Of a stretch of 58,441 bases of DNA, positions 17,401-26,072 are shown piece after piece; position 1 is the stretch's first letter; each line of letters starts with the position of its first letter. The DNA lies in NCBI GenBank assembly GCA_963628785.1, contig CAVGGQ010000003.1, positions 1-58,441 on the forward strand, written 5' to 3'. Under the pieces are notes generated by a model. It was not told the DNA's origin. It did not search any database and saw only the letters and a program-made list of their open reading frames with translations. The translations under genes and the position numbers were made by a program. Source of the DNA: Apopatocola sp963628785 (lineage in GTDB: Bacteria; Bacillota; Clostridia; Oscillospirales; Oscillospiraceae).

Positions 17401-17662
17401 CGGCATCCGCACCCACAAGCTCGGCAAGATCTCCGAGGGCAGCACGGAAATTCTCGACTTCATCCGCTCGGGCTTCGTGAGCTATGTAATCAATACCCGC
17501 GCCGTGACCTCCGGCGTACACTACGAAGACGGCGCGGAGATCCGCCGCTGCGCCACCGAAAACGGCGTGACCATCTTCACCTCCCTCGACACCGTCCGCA
17601 TCGTGACCGAAGTCCTCGAGGAAATGACCATCTCCGTCTCCACCATCGACTCCAACCACTGA
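14486..17662 (+). CDS. carB: Carbamoyl-phosphate synthase, large subunit
   Basis: The 1058-aa protein makes carbamoyl phosphate from ammonia delivered by the small subunit, bicarbonate and 2 ATP. Two homologous ATP-grasp halves each begin with a GPIxIGQGxEFDY motif (residues about 10-25 and about 550-565). The C-terminal methylglyoxal-synthase-like domain (IAATVGTANFLKKNGI) would bind allosteric effectors. Length is normal. It closes the operon; the partner carA is not in the window. Confidence 0.97.
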   Translation: MKRTDIKKILIIGSGPIVIGQAAEFDYAGTQACLALKEEGYEVILVNPNPATIMTDTSIADKVYMEPLTLEYVSKIIRYERPDAIVPGIGGQTGLNLAMELEKKGVLRECRVELLGTSSQSIERAEDRELFKELCQSIGEPVIPSEITYNIDEAKAAAERIGYPVVLRPAFTLGGTGGGFANNEEELLKLGRNAFALSPVHQVLIEKSVKGYKEIEFEVMRDSGDHVITICGMENVDPVGVHTGDSIVVAPILSLSDADLKMLNDSAIKIIRELKIAGGCNVQFALDPESSRYYLIEVNPRVSRSSALASKASGYPIARVTAKIAVGMLLEEIAVAGGTAAIEPSLDYIVAKFPRFPFDKFSTVPNVLGTQMKATGEVMGIGATLEECFLKSVRSLEIGVCHFRLKKFDAWESAELLRYIDIFHDDNIFAVAELLRRGESIETLHRITMITECFLESLGKITDMERTLEANKGSLAVLREAKLMGFSDKYIASLWNMPETDIYAMRRENGITPIFRMVDTLHTGKYIAYLYSSYTGTNESRLSDKKKVVVLGAGPIRIGQGVEFDYSTVHAVQTIRRAGYEAIIVNNNPETVSTDYTTADKLYFEPLTVEDVMAIIDFEKPDGVVASLGGQTAINLAQPLADRGVKIIGTDCEAIERAENRRSFEKVLEDLNIPQPRGCAVTNIEDGIKAANDVGYPVLVRPSFVLGGRAMELVANNDMLRHYLKTAVEIDTDKPVLVDHYIQGKEVEVDAICDGYDVFVPGIMELVERTGVHSGDSISVYPSYSISDKVKGVILQYTKLIGLAIGIIGLYNIQFIVDKHDDVYIIEVNPRSSRTVPFLSKATGYSLADIATEVILGKSLKEQGIFGIYPEEKKSRFVKVPVFSSNKIKGLDVYLSPEMKSTGEAIGYDRTLSRAMYKALQASGIRLQNYGTVVVTLADEDKEEALPIVRSFYNMGFNIAATVGTANFLKKNGIRTHKLGKISEGSTEILDFIRSGFVSYVINTRAVTSGVHYEDGAEIRRCATENGVTIFTSLDTVRIVTEVLEEMTISVSTIDSNH

Positions 17663-17684
17663 TACGGCACAACAAAAAAGAAAG

Positions 17685-17718
17685 CAGGAAACCGAACAAA
17701 CGCGGTTTCCTGTTTTTT
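17685..17718 (+). terminator. Terminator of the pyr operon
   Basis: CAGGAAACCG (17685-17694) and CGGTTTCCTG (17703-17712) form a 10-bp stem followed by TTTTTT. Confidence 0.9.
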
Positions 17719-17733
17719 CGTTTTCGTAAAAAA

Positions 17734-18408
17734 TCAGTTTTCGGGGGTCACTTCGCCGCCGGAGTCGGTCAGGGAGAGAGTGTCGGCGGTGATGTCGTAG
17801 GCCCGGATGCAGCCGCCGTCCGCTTCGGCGGTGAGGGACGAGGCGGAGATGTCGCTGAGGGAGATGCAGCCGTTCGGCGCGACGGCCGTGAGAGTCTTGA
17901 AGCTTGAAAGGGTCACATTGACCGCATCGTTCACGCGATCCGTTTCGGCCGAGGTCGTGATGCTCACCGTGCTCTCGGGCGAGCTCACATCGAAGATCGC
18001 GATCCTGCCGGTATCGCTCGTGAGCGTCGCCGTGCCGACCCAGTCCGTCGGAAGCCACACGATCACCTCCGCGTCCTTCGATGCGAAGAGACGGTGGACG
18101 GCATCGAGCGGCTGCTCCTTGATGCGCACGGTGTCGCCGAGGCGCGTGACGGACATACGCTCCTCGGTGAACGCGCCGGAGACGCAGACGAAGAATGTGT
18201 CGTCCGTGGGGTAGAGCTGAACATCCACACTGTCCGTTTCGACGATGAGCGTAAAGGCGCTGCTGCCGTCGGTAATGCGGCTGTCAAGATCCAGAACGGT
18301 ATATGTGCCGGTCGGGGAGTAGTCCCAGCCGAGCGTCATGCCGATGAAGATACCGGCGGCTGCGAACAGCGCGCCGATACCGAAGAGAACTTTCTGCCAG
18401 ACTTTCAT
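17734..18408 (-). CDS. DUF4097-like beta-repeat membrane-anchored protein
   Basis: A 224-aa protein with one N-terminal hydrophobic segment (VLFGIGALFAAAGIFIGMTL). An extracytoplasmic region follows with alternating beta-strand repeats (TATLTSDTGRIAIFDV, STVSITTSAETD, SLTAEADGGCIRAYDI), like DUF4097 putative adhesin or auto-transporter-like domains. ATG 18408 has AAAGGAG seven bases upstream. It follows mutS with an 11-base gap and may be co-transcribed. Role unknown; other DUF4097 proteins are linked to envelope stress. Confidence 0.65.
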   Translation of the reverse strand: MKVWQKVLFGIGALFAAAGIFIGMTLGWDYSPTGTYTVLDLDSRITDGSSAFTLIVETDSVDVQLYPTDDTFFVCVSGAFTEERMSVTRLGDTVRIKEQPLDAVHRLFASKDAEVIVWLPTDWVGTATLTSDTGRIAIFDVSSPESTVSITTSAETDRVNDAVNVTLSSFKTLTAVAPNGCISLSDISASSLTAEADGGCIRAYDITADTLSLTDSGGEVTPEN

Positions 18409-18419
18409 TGGAACTCCTT

Positions 18420-21002
18420 TCATCCGATGTCGTTTTTGAGCTCATAGATGAGCTTGAGCGCCTCGAGCGGCGTGAGCGTGTTCGGGTCGATGCGCCGCAG
18501 ACGGCCGGCGGCCGTGCTCGCGCCGACATCGGCGAAGCTCACCTGGTCGCTCTCGGTCTTCGCGGCGGCTGCGGGGACGGCGCCCTGTTCCGTCAGCTCG
18601 CGCAGATGCGTATTCGCGGCGCGGATGACGCTCTCCGGGACACCGGCGAGCTTCGCGACCTCGATGCCGTAGCTCTCGTCCGCCGCGCCGGGGAGGATCT
18701 TGCGCAGAAACAGCAACTTGCCGTTCTGGCGCTTGGCGCTGATGTTGTAGTTGCGCACGCCCGGGATCGTGCCCTCGAGAACGGAAAGCTCGTGGTAGTG
18801 TGTGGCGAACATCGTTTTTGCGCCGAGCTTCTTCGGATCTGCGCAGTACTCGAGCACCGCGCGGGCGATGGCCATGCCGTCGTAGGTCGAGGTGCCGCGC
18901 CCGATCTCATCGAGGATGAGCAGCGAGTCGGCGGTGGCGTTTTTCAGTATGGAGGCGACCTCGCTCATTTCCACCATGAACGTGGACGCACCGCCCGCGA
19001 GATCGTCACTCGCGCCGATGCGCGTGAACACGCGGTCGCATATACCCACCGTGGCACTGCGCGCCGGGACGAACGAGCCGATCTGCGCCATGAGCACGAT
19101 GATGGCCGTCTGGCGCATGTAGGTGCTCTTGCCCGCCATGTTCGGGCCCGTCACGATGGCGACACGGTCGTCGCTGTCGTTGAGATGCGTGTCGTTCGGG
19201 ACGAAGAGCGAGTCGCGCTGCATCTGCTCCACAACAGGGTGACGCCCTTCGATGATGGAGAGCGTGTGCGAGAGCTCAATCTCTGGGCAGACATAGTTGT
19301 TGCGCACCGCGACCTCGGCGAGCGAGCAGAGCGCGTCGAGTTCCGCCACGGCGGCGGCGAGCGTTTGCAGCGCGTCGACCTGCTCTCCGGTCTGACGGAG
19401 AATGTCGCGGAAAAGGTCGTATTCGAGCGTTTCGATGCGCTCGCGGGCGGAGGAAATATCGTCCTCGAGCGTTTTGAGCTCGGGCGTAAAGTACCGCTCG
19501 CCGTTCACGAGCGTCTGCTTGCGGATGTATTCCTGCGGCAGCTCCACCGCGCCCGCGCTGTTCGGGACATCGATGTAGTAGCCGAAGACCTTGTTGTAGC
19601 CGACTTTGAGCTTTTTGATGCCGGTGCGCTCCTTTTCGCGCGCTTCGAGCTCGGCCACGCGGCGCGCGCCGTTGTCGCGGATGTCGCGCAGGCGGTCGAC
19701 CTCCTCGTTGTACCCGGTGCGGAGGATGCCGCCCTCGCGCACGGAGAACGGCGGCTCATCGCATATGGCGCGCCGCAGCAGGGCGCAGAGCGCCTCGAGC
19801 GGGTCGGTGGACGCGATGGAGCGGAGCATGCCGCTCTTGTATTTGCCGAGACGGGAGAAGAGCTTCGGCATGGCGGCAAGATAATTGCCGAGCGCGAGCA
19901 TATCGCGGCCGTTCGCCGCGCCGTACACCGCGCGGGAGGTCAGACGCTGAATGTCGCCGACGCCGCGCAACTCCTCAATGAGCTCGGCACGGCCGACATT
20001 ATCGCGGAAGAGCTCGTCCACGGCCGAGAGACGGCGGCGGATGGCGACGGGTGAGAGGAGCGGACGCTCCACCCAGCTGCGGAGCATGCGCCCGCCCATC
20101 GGCGTTTTCGTTTTGTCGAGCGCCCAGAGAAGGCTGCCGCGCTTCTCTCCGGTGCGGAGATTTTCCGTGAGCTCCAGATTGCGCCGCGCTGCGGCGTCGA
20201 GCTCCATATAGCGCCCGCGCGTGAAAATGTCCGGCACGCGGAGCTGCGACATATCGCCGCGCTGTGCATCGGCAAGATACGAGAGCAGCGCGCCGAGCGC
20301 GCAGGTCGCCGCGTCGTCGAGCTCCGGGACCTCATCGCCGTACTGCGCGGCGATCTGTTTGCGGCACGCTTCCTCCTCAAACCGCTCCGGCGTTTCCTCG
20401 ACACGGCAGGAGAGACGCTTCTCGAGCATCTCGCGCACTTCACGGTAGCGCGCGGCCTCGGGGGAGAGCACGCACTCGCGCGGACGGAAGCGGGAGAGCT
20501 CGTTCTGAATGTGCGAAGCGGCGTCCGTTTCGAAGGATGCGGCACACACCTCGCCGGTGGACACATCCGCAAACGCGCATGCGCCCTCGCCGCCGCGCAG
20601 GAGGATGGCTGCGAGGTAGTTCGATTCCCCCTCGCTCAGCATGGAGCTTTCCATGACCGTGCCGGGGGAGATGATGCGCACGATGTCGCGCGAGACGAGC
20701 CCCTTGCAGAGCTTCGGGTCTTCCATCTGCTCGCACACGGCGACCTTGTAGCCCTTGGCGATGAGGCGCGAAATGTACTGCTCGGCGCTGTGGTAGGGCA
20801 CGCCGCACATCGGCGTGCGCTCGTCCTCGGGACGGCCGCGGTCGCGCGTGGTGAGAGCCAGATTCAGCTCCCGCGCGCCGACGACGGCATCGTCGTCGAA
20901 CATCTCGTAGAAGTCGCCGAGACGGTAGAACAGAAGGCAGTCGGGGTGCACCGCTTTGATGGCGTTATACTGCATTTTCATGGGAGTGGTTTCTGCAGGC
21001 AA
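18420..21002 (-). CDS. mutS: DNA mismatch repair protein MutS
   Basis: The 860-aa mismatch sensor has the N-terminal mismatch-recognition motif FYEMF, the Walker A loop TGPNMAGKST, and DEIGRGTSTYDGMAI with the ATHYHEL signature of the ATPase domain. The family N-terminus (MKMQYNAIKAVHPDCLLFYR) is preceded by a TTG at 21002 that has AGGGGAGAG at good spacing, so I chose TTG. The longer frame up to 21083 would run into miaB. Unit order is miaB-mutS-DUF4097. Confidence 0.95.
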   Translation of the reverse strand: MPAETTPMKMQYNAIKAVHPDCLLFYRLGDFYEMFDDDAVVGARELNLALTTRDRGRPEDERTPMCGVPYHSAEQYISRLIAKGYKVAVCEQMEDPKLCKGLVSRDIVRIISPGTVMESSMLSEGESNYLAAILLRGGEGACAFADVSTGEVCAASFETDAASHIQNELSRFRPRECVLSPEAARYREVREMLEKRLSCRVEETPERFEEEACRKQIAAQYGDEVPELDDAATCALGALLSYLADAQRGDMSQLRVPDIFTRGRYMELDAAARRNLELTENLRTGEKRGSLLWALDKTKTPMGGRMLRSWVERPLLSPVAIRRRLSAVDELFRDNVGRAELIEELRGVGDIQRLTSRAVYGAANGRDMLALGNYLAAMPKLFSRLGKYKSGMLRSIASTDPLEALCALLRRAICDEPPFSVREGGILRTGYNEEVDRLRDIRDNGARRVAELEAREKERTGIKKLKVGYNKVFGYYIDVPNSAGAVELPQEYIRKQTLVNGERYFTPELKTLEDDISSARERIETLEYDLFRDILRQTGEQVDALQTLAAAVAELDALCSLAEVAVRNNYVCPEIELSHTLSIIEGRHPVVEQMQRDSLFVPNDTHLNDSDDRVAIVTGPNMAGKSTYMRQTAIIVLMAQIGSFVPARSATVGICDRVFTRIGASDDLAGGASTFMVEMSEVASILKNATADSLLILDEIGRGTSTYDGMAIARAVLEYCADPKKLGAKTMFATHYHELSVLEGTIPGVRNYNISAKRQNGKLLFLRKILPGAADESYGIEVAKLAGVPESVIRAANTHLRELTEQGAVPAAAAKTESDQVSFADVGASTAAGRLRRIDPNTLTPLEALKLIYELKNDIG

Positions 21003-21019
21003 GATGATCTCTCCCCTTT

Positions 21020-22444
21020 TCAGTCGATGATCTCTCCGAAGAGAGCGAAGGTGTTGCTCGAGGTGATGTGCGCGTCGGCCCATGTGCCGATGCGCTCCTC
21101 GCCGCCGCGCAGATGCACGAGCCGTCCGCCCGCGGTGCGCGCCGAGAGATTATAGTCACCGTTTTTCGCCGTGCCATCGATGAGCACACGGAAGGTCTTG
21201 CCCTCCTGCGCGCGGTGGAGCTCGGCGCTGATGCGCCCGGCGCTCTCCACAAGACGGTCAAAGCGGTTTTGAATGACCTCGCGCGGCGTGTCGTCCTCGA
21301 GCTTCGCGGCGGGTGTGCCGGGACGGCGGGAGTAGATGAAGGTGAACATCGAATCAAAGCGCACGGTCTCCGTTAGGCGCAGCGTATCGAGGAAATCCTC
21401 CTCCGTTTCGCCCGGGAAGCCGACGATCACATCGGTCGTGAGCACGAGATCGGGGATGTACCTGCGCACCAGCTCTGCCTGCTGTAGATATTTTTCGGAG
21501 GTGTACACGCGGTTCATGGCGCGCAGGATGCGGTCGCTGCCCGACTGCACCGGCAGATGGATGTGCGGCGCACACTTTTCGCACTCCGCCATCGCCGCGA
21601 AGAGCTTCTCCGTGGCGTCCTTCGGGTGGCTCGTCATGAAGCGGATGCGGAAATCGCCCGGAATGGCGTTGACCATGCGGAGAAGGTCGGCAAAATCCAC
21701 GTTTTCATCGAGCCCGCGGCCGTAGGAGTTCACATTCTGCCCGAGCAGCGTGATGTCCTTGCACCCGGCCGCCACGAGCGACTCCGCTTCGCGCACGATA
21801 TCCTCGCTGCGCCGGGAGCGCTCGCGCCCGCGCACATAGGGAACGATGCAGTAGGAGCAGAAGTTGTTGCAGCCGTTCATGATGGAGAGCCATGCTTTCA
21901 CGCTGCCGTCGCGCACTCGCGGCAGGCCCTCGGCAATCGACTCCGTGCTTTCGGCACAGAACACGCGCCCCTTTGAGCCGGAGAGACCGTGCACGCGCAG
22001 CGTCTCCGCGAAAAGCTCGGGGAAGCGCCAGAGCTCATGCGGGCCGAAGCACAGATCCACCATGCGGTAGGATCGTTTCACCTGCTCGCGGATCTCCTCG
22101 CTCTGCGCCATGCAGCCGCAGAGAATGACAATGCGCTCGGGGTGCACGCGCTTTAAGTGCGTGAGAGCGCCGACATTGCCGAAAACGCGCATTGTGGCGT
22201 GCTCGCGCACGGCGCAGGTGTTCACGGCGATGACATCGGCCTTGTCCTCATCGTCGGTCATCGTGTAGCCCATGGCGCGCAGATAGCCGCGCAGCACCTC
22301 ACTGTCGGATTCGTTCTGCTGGCAGCCGTAGGTGTCCACCATCGCAAAGCGCTCGCCCTCGCCGAGCGAGGCGCGCACGCGCTCACATATCTCTTTCTGC
22401 CGATCGATCTCCTCCGCGGAGATCTCGGTGCGGGTATAAGCCAT
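21020..22444 (-). CDS. miaB: tRNA-2-methylthio-N6-dimethylallyladenosine synthase
   Basis: This 474-aa radical SAM methylthiotransferase modifies A37 of tRNAs reading UNN codons. The N-terminal UPF0004 domain has three cysteines (TYGCQQNESD, NTCAVRE, LCGCMAQ). The radical SAM cluster motif is CNNFCSYC, and a TRAM-type end (YNLSARTAGGRLVHL) follows. ATG 22444 has AAAGGA upstream. It needs isopentenyl-A37 made by MiaA, which is encoded at 32.2 kb. Confidence 0.95.
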   Translation of the reverse strand: MAYTRTEISAEEIDRQKEICERVRASLGEGERFAMVDTYGCQQNESDSEVLRGYLRAMGYTMTDDEDKADVIAVNTCAVREHATMRVFGNVGALTHLKRVHPERIVILCGCMAQSEEIREQVKRSYRMVDLCFGPHELWRFPELFAETLRVHGLSGSKGRVFCAESTESIAEGLPRVRDGSVKAWLSIMNGCNNFCSYCIVPYVRGRERSRRSEDIVREAESLVAAGCKDITLLGQNVNSYGRGLDENVDFADLLRMVNAIPGDFRIRFMTSHPKDATEKLFAAMAECEKCAPHIHLPVQSGSDRILRAMNRVYTSEKYLQQAELVRRYIPDLVLTTDVIVGFPGETEEDFLDTLRLTETVRFDSMFTFIYSRRPGTPAAKLEDDTPREVIQNRFDRLVESAGRISAELHRAQEGKTFRVLIDGTAKNGDYNLSARTAGGRLVHLRGGEERIGTWADAHITSSNTFALFGEIID

Positions 22445-22487
22445 GTTATAATTCCTTTCGGTCGATGCAAAATCATTTCAATTCTCT

Positions 22488-22516
22488 ATATTAACATTTT
22501 ATGCTGGATTCCGCAA
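22488..22516 (-). promoter_or_regulatory. Candidate promoter of miaB-mutS
   Basis: On the minus strand TTGCGG (22511-22516) and TAATAT (22488-22493) are 17 bases apart. It is back to back with the mutL promoter region. Confidence 0.5.
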
Positions 22517-22527
22517 CGGCTTTGCGG

Positions 22528-22533
22528 TATAAT
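22528..22533 (+). promoter_or_regulatory. -10 element of mutL
   Basis: A perfect TATAAT lies 62 bases before the mutL ATG. The matching -35 region (around 22505-22510) is weak. Confidence 0.5.
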
Positions 22534-22595
22534 CAAAATGAAAAATTATCGGCTGCCGGGAAAGCGGCGGCCGGATCTGCGGAGGATACGACCCG

Positions 22596-24578
22596 ATGCC
22601 GAATATACATGTTCTCTCGCCCCACGTCGCCGACCTGATCGCCGCCGGCGAGGTGGTGGAGCGTCCCGCCTCGGCGGTGAAGGAGCTCCTCGAAAACGCC
22701 GTTGACGCCGGAGCGCGTACCGTTGTGCTCGAGATCCGCGCCGGAGGGCGGGATTATATCCGCGTGACCGACGACGGCGTCGGCATGGCGCCGGAGGATG
22801 CGGGCGTGTGCTTCCTGCGCCATGCCACAAGCAAGCTGCACGACGCGCGCGGGCTCGAGGCCATCGGAACGCTCGGCTTCCGCGGTGAAGCGCTCGCGGC
22901 CATCAGCGCCGTCTCGCGCATCACGCTCACCACCCGCGCCCGCGGCGCGGACATGGGCGTGCGCATGGAGGTGAACGCCGGCGAGATCGAATCCATGGAG
23001 GAGATCGGCTGCCCGGAGGGCACGACCATTGTCGTGCGCGACCTCTTTTTCAACACCCCGGCGCGCCAGAAATTCATGGGTTCCGACCGCAGCGAGGGCG
23101 CGGCGTGCGTGCAGAGTGCGCTTCGTACGGCACTCGGCCGCCCGGATGTGAGCTTCCGGTGCCTGCGCGACGGACAGGAGGAATTTTTCTCCCCCGGCGA
23201 CGGCACGGCCAAGTCCGCCGTCTACGCGCTTCTCGGCCGCGATGCGGCGGCGGGGCTTCTCAATGTGAGCACCGAGAACGAGGGCATCGGCGTAAAGGGC
23301 TTCGTCTCCGTGCCCGGCTACTGCCGCGGCAACCGCAGCGCACAGTACTTTTTCTGCAACGGCCGCCCCATCCGCTCGCGCTCGCTGCAGGCGGCGCTCG
23401 AGCAGGCGTACAAAAATACCGCCATGGTCGGCAAGTTCCCGGGGTGCGTGCTCTATATCACGCTCCCGAACGGCCTTGTGGATGTGAATGTCCATCCGAC
23501 GAAAGCGGAAGTGAAATTCGCGCGCGAAAAGGCGGTCTTTGACGGCGTATATTACGGCGCGCTCTCCGCGCTCGGCGAAAAGAGCGCCCCGCAGGTGATG
23601 TCCGCGCAGCCGCAAAGCCCCGCTGCTCCGACCAAAGCGCCGGGCGCGAACGCCTCGGCCAATGCGCGGCAGGACTTCTTCCGCTCCATGAACAGCGCAC
23701 AGTACCGGAAAGAATATATGAGCGGCGAAAAAAAGAGCGCCCCGGCGGTGCGCGAGCGCGCGCCCTATCGCACGGAAGCGCACGGCAGCGCCTCCTCCGG
23801 TGTGCCGGTGCGCACCTATACGCCGTTCGCCCCCGCAAAAACGGAGGAGCCGGAGCGGGAAACACCCGCGCCGAAAATGCCGGCTCCCATCAAGGAACCG
23901 GCCGCAGAACCGCCGAAAAGCGTTGAGCCGCCGAAGCCGTCGGAACCGGAAGGCATCGTGCCGCCGGCCGAGGAGCCGAAGCAGACCGTGCTTGACGAGA
24001 GCTTTGAAAAGGAGCCGGTGCGCTACATCGGCGAGGCCATGCACGTGTACATTCTCCTTGAGCAGGGTGACAGGCTCCTCATCATCGACAAGCACGCCGC
24101 ACACGAGCGCATCCTCTTCGACCGGATGCGTCTGAACGAAAAGCCGCTCATGCCGCAGGATCTTCTCACACCGCAGACCTTCACGACCGACCCCGAGGGC
24201 GCATCGCTCCTCGAGGAAAATGCCGGGCTCATCGCGCGTCTCGGCTTTGAGCTCGAAGCGTTCGGCGAGAGCACGTTCGTTGTCCGCACCGCACCCGCGG
24301 ATCTGGATGCGGACGCCGCCGTGCCGCTTCTCGAGGAGCTCGTCGAAAAGCTCCGCGAGGGGCGCAGCCTCTCCGCCGGGGATGTGTGGGAGCGCCTTGC
24401 CGCCACGGTCGCCTGCAAGGCCGCCATCAAGGGGGGCTGGGCCACGGAAAAGGAAGAGCTCCTCGTCCTCGCCGAAAAGGTGCTCGCGGGCGAGGTGACG
24501 CACTGCCCGCACGGCCGTCCGGTGATGACCGTTCTCACCCGCGCCGAACTCGACAAACGCTTCGGACGGATCGTATAA
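22596..24578 (+). CDS. mutL: DNA mismatch repair protein MutL
   Basis: The 660-aa partner of MutS has a GHKL ATPase N-terminal domain (KELLENAVDAGA, VTDDGVGM, GFRGEAL). A roughly 130-residue Pro/Ala/Glu-rich linker follows. The C-terminal endonuclease domain has DKHAAHERI, a conserved cysteine (VACKAAI) and CPHGRPVM, the metal-binding motifs of MutL from bacteria lacking MutH. ATG 22596 follows GGAGGA nine bases upstream. Confidence 0.95.
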   Translation: MPNIHVLSPHVADLIAAGEVVERPASAVKELLENAVDAGARTVVLEIRAGGRDYIRVTDDGVGMAPEDAGVCFLRHATSKLHDARGLEAIGTLGFRGEALAAISAVSRITLTTRARGADMGVRMEVNAGEIESMEEIGCPEGTTIVVRDLFFNTPARQKFMGSDRSEGAACVQSALRTALGRPDVSFRCLRDGQEEFFSPGDGTAKSAVYALLGRDAAAGLLNVSTENEGIGVKGFVSVPGYCRGNRSAQYFFCNGRPIRSRSLQAALEQAYKNTAMVGKFPGCVLYITLPNGLVDVNVHPTKAEVKFAREKAVFDGVYYGALSALGEKSAPQVMSAQPQSPAAPTKAPGANASANARQDFFRSMNSAQYRKEYMSGEKKSAPAVRERAPYRTEAHGSASSGVPVRTYTPFAPAKTEEPERETPAPKMPAPIKEPAAEPPKSVEPPKPSEPEGIVPPAEEPKQTVLDESFEKEPVRYIGEAMHVYILLEQGDRLLIIDKHAAHERILFDRMRLNEKPLMPQDLLTPQTFTTDPEGASLLEENAGLIARLGFELEAFGESTFVVRTAPADLDADAAVPLLEELVEKLREGRSLSAGDVWERLAATVACKAAIKGGWATEKEELLVLAEKVLAGEVTHCPHGRPVMTVLTRAELDKRFGRIV

Positions 24579-24616
24579 AACCGTATAAATACAGGATAAG
24601 GACGTTGAAAATATAA

Positions 24617-25993
24617 ATGTACCGGGACCTGACGCGCGGCAGCATCGTCCGCCCGCTTCTTCTGTTCGCTCTGCCGATGCTCGCGGGAGATCTCCTGCAG
24701 CAGCTCTATAATATCGCCGACACGCTCATCGTCTCGCGCGTGATCGGGCGCGATGCGCTCGCCGCCGTGGGGAGCGCGTATACGCTCATGATCTTCATCA
24801 CGTCCATCCTTCTCGGCCTTTCGATGGGCGCGGGCGCGCTTTTCTCCATATTCCGCGGGCGCGGCGACGAGAGAGCGCTGCGGTGCAGCATCGTCCACGC
24901 CTTCGTCCTCGTCGGTGCGTGCGCTCTGCTCCTCACGGCGCTTGCCTACGCTTTCCTGCCGCAGATCCTCGCCTTTCTGCAGGTGCCGGAGGATGTGTCG
25001 CCGCTGATGCGCGCCTACCTTCTCACCATTTTCTCGGGCATCCCCGCCACATTCCTCTATAACTTCTTTGCCTGCCTCCTGCGCGCCGTGGGCAACAGCG
25101 CCACGCCGCTCCTCTTCTCCGGCATCTCCGCCGTGCTGAATGTGGGGCTCGACCTTCTCTTCGTGCTCGTCATCCCTTGGGGCGTCTCGGGCGCTGCGTG
25201 GGCGACGGTCATCTCGCAGTATGTCGCGGGACTCGGACTCATGATCTTTACGCTCCTGTGCTGCCCGTCCCTCCGCCCGAAGCGCGGCGAAGTGCACTTT
25301 GACGGCACGCTCCTGCGCGAGATCTTCTCGCTCTCCTCGCTCACCTGCGTGCAGCAGTCGGTGATGAACTTCGGCATATTGATGATCCAGGGACTCGTGA
25401 ACTCGTTCGGCGAGATCGTCATGGCGGCGTTCGCCGCGGCGGTGAAGATCGAGTCGTTCGCCTATATGCCGGCACAGGACTTCGGCAACGCTTTTTCCAC
25501 ATTCGTCGCGCAGAACTACGGCGCCGGACAGAGCGAGCGCATCCGCAAGGGCACGCGCCGCTCGTTCACGCTCGTGCTCGGTTTCTGTGCGGTCATCTCC
25601 GCGCTTGTGTTCGTCTTCGCCGAGCCGCTCATGTGCCTCTTCATCTCTGCCGGGGAGACGGAGGTCATCGCGCAGGGCGTGCACTATCTCCGGTGCGTCG
25701 CGCCCTTCTATTTCGGCATCGGCTTCCTCTTCCTCTTCTACGCGCTCTACCGCGCCGTGAAGCGCCCCGCCATGTCGGTGGTGCTCACGGTCATCTCCCT
25801 CGGCACCCGCGTGGCGCTCGCCTACCTCACCGCCGGCCGCTTCGGCGTCACCGGCATCTGGGCCGCCATCCCCATCGGCTGGATCCTGGCCGACACCGCC
25901 GGCGCCCTCACCTGGCTCCGCACCCGCCCCCAAATCGAAAAAGCCATAGCAGCAGATAACCGATTTGCACGCTACAAACTTTCAAAAAAATAA
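24617..25993 (+). CDS. MATE family efflux transporter
   Basis: The 458-aa multidrug and toxin extrusion-type permease has about twelve hydrophobic segments and starts with the family pattern RGSIVRPLLLFALPMLAGDL. Also visible are QQLYNIADTLIVSRVIG and QNYGAGQ in the second half. It exchanges Na+ or H+ for cationic drugs or metabolites. It lies 38 bases after mutL and may be read through from it. The last codons run into the lower-GC accessory island. Confidence 0.9.
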   Translation: MYRDLTRGSIVRPLLLFALPMLAGDLLQQLYNIADTLIVSRVIGRDALAAVGSAYTLMIFITSILLGLSMGAGALFSIFRGRGDERALRCSIVHAFVLVGACALLLTALAYAFLPQILAFLQVPEDVSPLMRAYLLTIFSGIPATFLYNFFACLLRAVGNSATPLLFSGISAVLNVGLDLLFVLVIPWGVSGAAWATVISQYVAGLGLMIFTLLCCPSLRPKRGEVHFDGTLLREIFSLSSLTCVQQSVMNFGILMIQGLVNSFGEIVMAAFAAAVKIESFAYMPAQDFGNAFSTFVAQNYGAGQSERIRKGTRRSFTLVLGFCAVISALVFVFAEPLMCLFISAGETEVIAQGVHYLRCVAPFYFGIGFLFLFYALYRAVKRPAMSVVLTVISLGTRVALAYLTAGRFGVTGIWAAIPIGWILADTAGALTWLRTRPQIEKAIAADNRFARYKLSKK

Positions 25994-26018
25994 AGTTTAT
26001 AACATTGATACTAAAAAC

Positions 26019-26047
26019 TTGATTTTTCCGGGGCTCCATGCTATGAT
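26019..26047 (+). promoter_or_regulatory. Promoter of the DUF4143 ATPase gene
   Basis: TTGATT (26019-26024) and TATGAT (26042-26047) are separated by exactly 17 bases. An ATG inside the -10 (26043) is in frame with the gene but lies upstream of the expected transcript start. Confidence 0.7.
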
Positions 26048-26072
26048 TTTAGACGAAAGGCGGTGTCGCTCC

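Noticed and set aside
13958..18058. A very long open frame antisense to pyrB-pyrI-carB (and similar ones antisense to mutS, mutL and ileS)
   Set aside because: In GC-rich DNA, strong codon bias in a real gene leaves the opposite strand open. These frames give repetitive D/E/H/A/R-rich peptides without family motifs, and the sense genes are unmistakable.
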